Source of the DNA: Verticillium longisporum
Lineage: Eukaryota; Ascomycota; Sordariomycetes; Glomerellales; Plectosphaerellaceae
Direction of reading: 5' to 3'
NCBI GenBank assembly: GCA_019188255.1
Contig: JAETXT010000006.1
Coordinates: 2,294,001 to 2,358,000 of the forward strand
DNA length: 64,000 nucleotides
The notes beneath the pieces were generated by a model. The model was not told where the DNA came from, did not search any database, and saw only the letters and a list, made by a program, of their open reading frames with translations. Below, one piece after another: positions 58,600 to 64,000 of this stretch (positions are counted from its first letter, which is position 1; every line of letters starts with the position of its first letter). Position numbers and translations under genes: made by a program.

Positions 58600-59459
58600 C
58601 TAATCCAAGAAAATTGCAAGTAGTACAATAAGCAAGATGATCGACAGAATGAGCATCAGACAGCAGCCCTTGTTCCTCGCCGCCTTCTGATGCCTCGAGG
58701 CCTGCGCCAGCTCAACCTGCGCGCCGTGTGTGTCATCCCGGACGTTGACAATGTTGTCCTCGATGGACGTCAACTGTTCGCCTTGCTCGCCGACAATCTG
58801 CGCTACCTGGCGGAACAGTACGTTGAGGTCGCCGACACCCTGCTCGATGTTGCGAATCTCGTCCTCGCGCTCAATGATGAGCGCCTCCTGGAAGTCGACC
58901 TCGTCTTGCGACGCCAGGCGCACAAGCTCCTGCTGCTGCTGCTGCTCGAGCTGACCCTTCTGCCGCGCTCCGGGTCCGTTGGCGTTGTCGTCGTGAGCGG
59001 CACGGGCGGCCGTGACCGAGGCGCGCTCCTTCTCGAGAGCCCGGCGCTGGACGTCTTGAAACTCTTGGAGGGCGTTTTGGAAATCGGTTGAGACGCGGGA
59101 TTGGTCGTACTTCTGTTGTTTCTGCAGATTGTGTGTTAGCCGGTTGTACGCACGACCCAGATACATAGCGCAACGTACCGTAAGATCGTCCCAGGTCTGC
59201 AGCTTCTTCACGCCCTGTCCGATGTCCTTGCACAACTCCCTCGACTTCTCGAGCAGTTCATGGACCCGCTCCCTGACGCGCGGGGTGTCACGCTTCGTGC
59301 CGAGGAGATCAATGTCAGAGCTGAGCTTGGAAATATTGCGCCGGAGGCTGTGGAGCTTGTTCATCAACTCGGACTGGAGCTGCTTGAACTCGGGATCATC
59401 GGTGTAATTCCCCGGCGACCCGAGCCAGACTCGAGCGATGAGAGCTGGTCGAACGACAT
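58600..59459 (-). CDS. PEP12: endosomal syntaxin, Pep12-like t-SNARE (one frame break at a 4-base run)
   Basis: Qa-SNARE for fusion at the late endosome/prevacuole. ATG 59459 gives MSFDQLSSLESGSG. Exon 1 is 59459-59179, exon 2 59121-58600. The Habc helices start at DDPEFKQLQSELMNKLHSL. The SNARE motif is IEREDEIRNIEQGVGDLNV...VAQIVGEQGEQLTSIEDNI, with the zero-layer Gln. The C-terminal anchor is CCLMLILSIILLIVLLAIFL. The start frame and the NYTDDPEFK frame differ by one base at the C run 59410-59413; one extra base joins them (267 residues). The 57-nt intron is stop-free and in phase. Qa-SNARE call firm; Pep12 rather than Vam3 is likely. Confidence 0.9.
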
Positions 59460-59900
59460 GGTGTTGAAGACCGATCGTCAGGCGATGTTTTGTGTAGCGG
59501 AAAAAGGCAATGCGCTCAGGCTTGTAAACAAACGACAGTCGCTGATAGTGGTGATGCAACAAACTGGTAGTTGGATCAATCGTGAACTGGCTGCCTTGAT
59601 GGTGTCAGGTGAGGCGATAAGGTACGTAACTGCGGAGATCGAGCCAGGAACAGGCACCACGGCGCATCACATCCCACCGCTATCGCCACGTGACTAAGCT
59701 CTTGTGGACCCCCGAATCTGTACCTGGCGTCGTCGCGCTGCGACCAGGTTATGCAGCACTGGGAGCTGGTACCTACCGCACCTGTTGCTGTTTCGGTGGT
59801 TGCTAGGATATTTTTATTGACAACCTCGAACCCCATCAACGGCGAGCCACCGCCTCTCGACTCCCTCCACCAACCCTCCCCCTGAGGATGCCCAGTCGCC
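59460..59900. other. divergent promoter region, PEP12-like / NDC1
   Basis: 441 bases between two start codons on opposite strands. No recognised motif. Confidence 0.5.
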
Positions 59901-61923
59901 ATGGCTGCTGCCATCGTGAGGAGAGCTCCTTATAAGGACTTTTTGCAGCCTGCACTGCACAGGCGATTTTCCACAACCTCGACTCTTCTCTTGGCCCTTG
60001 TCTACATCCAGGCTATCCTCTTGGGCCAGTGGAATTCTTGTAAGCTTTGCAGGAAAAGCTCCCAATGCTGACTACAACTAACACTGTGATAGTTCTGTGG
60101 TCTTGGTTTCCCATCGGCCCCGTGGGCATACGAACACTCTTCCTCTTCGCCTCTGCACTCACTGTCATTATCCTTCGCATATCGCAATACCATGTTGGCA
60201 CGCGCGCCTCTACATCCGCCATCAGTGGCGCTCTTCCCAATTTGATCACGATCCAAGCTCTCGAAGCATGGGTCGCGTATACCATTTCGAGCGCCCTCTT
60301 CGGCCTCGTCTTTCTCTGGTCGGCATCGGCGGACTCGAAACTGAACTGGATCTCGACTATGAGTGGCGACCGGGGACGACTTAACGAGCGGCCCGTCTTC
60401 CTCTCCTTCTACCTCCTCGTGGCCGCCACCTTCCAGGCGATCATGCATATCATCTGCGACACTGATCGTATTACAATCGACGTCAAAAAAGCGAGGAAGA
60501 GTCCTGTCACCAACGGCGGCGCCAGTTCAACCACGCCACTAACCGTTCTCCTGACCAAGCTACCCGGTGTCGTTGCCAATGCCGTCATGCGCGCCATCGG
60601 CGTGTACGCCCTCGCCGTGACACTGTACAGCACCATCTTCCGTGGAGCTGCGTGGAGCTGGGCCATGACGTTCTTCCGCCCCTTCAACAACCTCCCCAAG
60701 TCCAACATGCTGCCCGTCGACTGGCCCTGGTTCAAAGGCTCAACGCTCATGCAGTGTCTGTGGGCTGGCGTCCTCCTGTCTTGCACATGGGAAATCGGAA
60801 ACTATGCGTTTTCAAGGTTCATGGTTAAGGCGCCCCTGAAGAACGGCAACCCTTTGACAAACGAGTCGAAGGACCCCAACGGTAGCCTGCTGAACGGTCT
60901 TAAGAGCAAGAAGATGCCCATCAGGGTACGTTACGTTCTCCGCTTAGCTGGTGGACTTCCAACTGACTTGTGGTACAGTGCTTTGCTCTCTGGGAGCTTG
61001 CGCACATCGCGCGCGAATTTGAGCTTCGGCGAAAGGCGATTTTCGAAGACATTGACCGTAAAGACGGCCCCATGTGGTCACAGGTCTTTGTCATCTGCCT
61101 CGACATCGTCAAGGGACTGGAGCAGAGGGTAGATAACTATGGGAAGCCTCCCCCTGCCCCGGTTGCCCAGCCGGAACCTGTGGTGGAGCAAAAGCCCAGG
61201 ATCCTTGCACCGCCGAAAGATGACCCTATCTTCCAGGCGAGGCCAGCGTCCAGATCTATGCGGGGTGAGATCGAAAAGACGCTGACCCAGGCCACACAGG
61301 CGCCGGGCCACACGCCCGTTTCTCAGCTTAACCCCATTGCCAAGAAGACATTCCGCAACGCTCGGGACAGGGTGCTCACAAAGGAGCAGCAAGAGGCATT
61401 GACTTCCCCGCAAGTCGTGGGTCAGCTCCAGGCTCTGGCGACTACTGTCCTCCGCGCCGATTACATTGGCTGGTGGTTCCGACAGGATTTCCGAAGGTTG
61501 TTGACAGTTGCCGTGTTGGGTTCTCCATACTCCGAACTGAGCCATCACCTCAACGCCATTGAGATCCTGAGCGCAATGGCTGTGCACAGTTTGACAGAGG
61601 ACAAATTTGGCAACGTACACAAGGACATTGGTCCTATAGTGCGCACGTTCACTGCGGTGATCAAGAGACTTGAGGCCTTCAAGGCCAGCTTCCCAGTTCA
61701 CTGGACTGATGTGGAAGGGAGTAAGAGCACTCCCGAGGTGGATGAGGTCATCAAGGCTCTCAAGGCCGGCCTGTCGCAGGTTGTGCAAGAATTTGAGCCG
61801 TACATCCGCGACTTGCGGTTGACGAGGACGGATATAAGGCTCGCGAAAGAAGCGATGGAGCCTACGGAGGGAGTACTGGCTAAAAAGGACGAGAAACCGG
61901 CGATGCGGGAAGTCCCCAAATGA
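59901..61923 (+). CDS. NDC1: nuclear pore / spindle-pole-body membrane protein Ndc1
   Basis: Transmembrane nucleoporin that anchors nuclear pores and, in yeasts, inserts the spindle pole body into the envelope. Exons: 59901-60039, 60093-60925, 60979-61923; 638 residues. The N-terminal half has several membrane helices (TLLLALVYIQAILLGQW, GIRTLFLFASALTVIILRI, SALFGLVFLWSAS, FLSFYLLVAATFQAIMHII). The conserved FALWELAHIA block after the second intron and the cytosolic C-terminal domain (LQALATTVLRADYIGWWFRQ, HHLNAIEILSAMAVHSLTED) match fungal Ndc1. A Pro/Gln-rich linker lies about 380-430. Transcribed in the same direction as DLT1. Identity firm. Confidence 0.93.
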
Positions 61924-62461
61924 GCGGGAAAGAGGACTGCATCTCAAAAGCATGCAAGGGTTCTGCTTTGCTTCCGAATAATGTATTATGGCCTGTATCA
62001 AAAAGAGAAAACTACGTGATGAGCATTTCAAGGTTTGGGCCTGTGGTGTGGTTCAGGCCCTTTTCCGGTGCCTGAGTCGACCCTTGTTGCTTGAAGTTCG
62101 GGTGACGACGTTGAGCCCCACCTTCGTAAATGACATTGTCAAGCCCAAGCTCCCGCGAGCAGCTCGACCACCGTGACTTCTCCCACCTGCGCTAACCTCT
62201 TCAACCTCCTCTGTACAGTACCTTCGCCTCGCCTTGCGGCGCCATCTTCGAAACGCCCTTCATGTAATGTTTATCTTGCTGCGCAGACTACGCCCGAAGC
62301 TGTCTCATCAACCCTTGCGTCGCCCGATGCAGCCATGCGCTACACTCGACCAACGCCAGACCTTGAACGATTGAACCTATTTACCATTGCGACCTAGTTC
62401 TACGTAGACGACCGCCCGCTTCTGAATCGGCGCCCGACCCGGGTGCTGACACCTTGGAGAG
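61924..62461 (+). other. intergenic between NDC1 and DLT1
   Basis: 538 bases holding the NDC1 3' UTR and DLT1 leader. The small open frame 62173-62397 begins with GTG, not ATG, so it is not a credible upstream ORF. Confidence 0.5.
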
Positions 62462-63772
62462 ATGGTGTCAGCTCGCGCCATCTTCCGATTCATTTACGGA
62501 AGTTTCTACTTCGTCCTCTGCACACTCCTCGTCTGCCTGCTTCTCGTCACCCCTGGCGACACAATCTATCAAGCCTACGAGAACAACCAATGGTACAACA
62601 TCTGGTTCGTGGCTGCCGCCCTCGTCGGTATCCTCATAATTGTCTCCTTCATATACGCGCTACGACTGTACAACAATAAGACCATTCTTGCGTCAATACC
62701 GAAGTCATGGGTTCCGATTGAAAAGGGAGATGTGCCCAAACGGGTGTTCGAGATGGTCACGGCAGCGTTGGATCGCAGCGCCATTATTCAGTTCGAGTCA
62801 AGGCCGCGAATCATCCCCAAGGTCATGGATGATTCGCAGTCCGCAGTCTCGAACCTGTCGGAGAAGCGTGAAGAGTGTACCAAACAGGAGCTCCAGCTGC
62901 TGAAACTGCGCAAGAGGGAGGAGGTCGAAGAGACGCTCGGGGTATCTGTCGCGCCGCGACTGCCTGTCTGGGGCGAGATCGAGCATCGGGGGTGGTCGTC
63001 GCCGGAATCCCCCGACCTCCCCGATTTGCAGTACAGCACTGTGTTGTCCGAGCTGCCAAACCTCATCGAGGCGAAAGCGCTCACGCTTGCGCCGCCGATT
63101 CCTGAGTCCACAGCCGAGCCGCCCATGCTCGACCCTGATGCCATGGCTCTTCTTGAACGGCCCTACAACCTAGGTCTACGACAATACCTTAATCACCTCT
63201 CTGAACTAGGCGTCTTATCGATGGACGCCACGACAGTCGAATTCCTTACCCTGTACGAATATGCGCGGTTCTCCAATCGCCCCTTGACGAATTCGCAGTT
63301 CCGTGACACGATGCAACTCTTTGCGCAGCTCCTTCGCAGCATGAGGTTGTTCGATCCCTCGATTCTCGACCCTGAACAGGAACCTGACGAGGATGCGCGA
63401 GCCGCCTCCGAGAGCGACATTGGGAATGATGACCCTCCCATCACAAACCCCTCAACGCCACGAAGCACCTCGTCGCGCACCACGTCTAGCTCACGATTGC
63501 GTGTGAATTTGCCACCACGGAATTCTTCGGCCGTCACGTGGCACCAGTACCGCACCGCACCCTCCACACTCCAGGCGCGCTCGACGGGTGCACTTTCTCA
63601 CTCGTCCAGTATGAGCAGCCTAGCCCAGAGGCGGCAGGTGCACCATTCGCCTTCCAACGCTAGTCTCCGTTCGAAGGTTTCACAAAGCTCTGGGGCGTCC
63701 GTCATCCGTCTCGCGGGGAGGGCGGATGCTACGGACTTACCCTACGTGTTGACCATGGTGGATTCGCGTTGA
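62462..63772 (+). CDS. DLT1: Dlt1 (defect at low temperature) family membrane protein
   Basis: Fungal membrane protein whose loss causes cold sensitivity in yeast; biochemical role unknown. Single exon, 436 residues. Two N-terminal membrane helices lie at about residues 7-29 (FIYGSFYFVLCTLLVCLLLV) and 47-68 (NIWFVAAALVGILIIVSFIY). The family block NNKTILASIPKSWVPIEKGD follows, with VFEMVTAALDRSAIIQFES after it. A second conserved piece (LERPYNLGLRQYLNHLSELG, VEFLTLYEYARFSNRPLTN) comes before a Ser/Thr-rich, probably disordered tail. Family firm. Confidence 0.92.
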   Translation: MVSARAIFRFIYGSFYFVLCTLLVCLLLVTPGDTIYQAYENNQWYNIWFVAAALVGILIIVSFIYALRLYNNKTILASIPKSWVPIEKGDVPKRVFEMVTAALDRSAIIQFESRPRIIPKVMDDSQSAVSNLSEKREECTKQELQLLKLRKREEVEETLGVSVAPRLPVWGEIEHRGWSSPESPDLPDLQYSTVLSELPNLIEAKALTLAPPIPESTAEPPMLDPDAMALLERPYNLGLRQYLNHLSELGVLSMDATTVEFLTLYEYARFSNRPLTNSQFRDTMQLFAQLLRSMRLFDPSILDPEQEPDEDARAASESDIGNDDPPITNPSTPRSTSSRTTSSSRLRVNLPPRNSSAVTWHQYRTAPSTLQARSTGALSHSSSMSSLAQRRQVHHSPSNASLRSKVSQSSGASVIRLAGRADATDLPYVLTMVDSR

Positions 63773-64000
63773 GTTCTACATGATTTGCTTCTTACGCATG
63801 GCGATGGCATGGCGTTTTATGGTCCCAGGGGAACTTTGTTCTTGTATCATGAGTAGAAATCTAATGATAATTCGCATGTTCTTACTAAGCTGTGTATCGA
63901 GAAGGCTGTCTCGTCCTTTCTGCGTCCTGTCAAGACACGCAGCCTGATGGCCATGTGCAGTAATCGACCCCGCTCCTGGGCATATATAGCCATGCTGCTC
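63773..64000. other. 3' flank of DLT1
   Basis: 228 bases to the window end with no gene seen; a CATATATAGCC stretch lies at about 63980. Confidence 0.5.

Noticed and set aside
11856..59178. Four stop-free introns of length divisible by three (RabGAP 11856-11927, CENP-C 18630-18692, ALG11 55191-55241, PEP12 59122-59178), suggesting regulated intron retention
   Set aside because: With several dozen short introns in the window, about this many would be in phase and stop-free by chance; the translated text is not family-like.

Overview
The window is nuclear DNA of a filamentous ascomycete, most likely a Sordariomycete. Genes are compact, on both strands, and split by short introns (about 50-100 nt, GTRAGT...YAG, many with a CTAAY/CTRAC branch point). 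The proteins read as fungal orthologues: Tsc13, CENP-C/Mif2, Sey1, Arp3, Tfb4, She4/UNC-45, Alg11, Cox18, a Pep12-type syntaxin, Ndc1 and Dlt1. I cannot name the species.

Layout. 1-2.6 kb: fatty-acid dioxygenase (Ppo/linoleate diol synthase type), minus strand, cut by the window edge, with two in-frame TAG codons. 3.1-5.1 kb: BLOC1S1-like protein and enoyl-CoA reductase TSC13. 5.1-7.4 kb: no genes. 7.4-9.3 kb: unrecognised 618-residue protein. 10-15 kb: ribosomal protein eS8 and a TBC-domain RabGAP, convergent. 16.7-23.5 kb: CENP-C, RNase H2 subunit A and the ER-fusion GTPase Sey1. 23.9-28.1 kb: a P450 and, divergently, the succinyl-CoA ligase beta subunit. 28.1-32.8 kb: sparse, with three weak or unknown ORFs. 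32.8-35.6 kb: fructosamine/ketosamine-3-kinase and a zinc alcohol dehydrogenase. 35.6-39.2 kb: no genes. 39.2-50 kb: ARP3, a threonine-aspartase-like Ntn hydrolase, TFIIH subunit Tfb4 and She4/UNC-45. 50-64 kb: dense block of TRM2, gamma-glutamyltransferase, ALG11, COX18, PEP12-like syntaxin, NDC1 and DLT1.

Most genes are unrelated housekeeping genes arranged as divergent and convergent pairs. I see no secondary-metabolite cluster, complete transposon, CRISPR array or operon, and no convincing undescribed multi-gene system. The two most useful observations are: (1) the dioxygenase carries two conserved Trp codons turned to TAG, both in the CpA-to-TpA context expected of repeat-induced point mutation (RIP); (2) at least nine places in eight genes, several of them highly conserved, where the reading frame breaks exactly at a short homopolymer. 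The second pattern points to base-calling errors in the assembly rather than real mutations and should be considered before calling any of these genes broken.

Exon boundaries were worked out by hand from splice signals and family resemblance. No alignment or database search was run.
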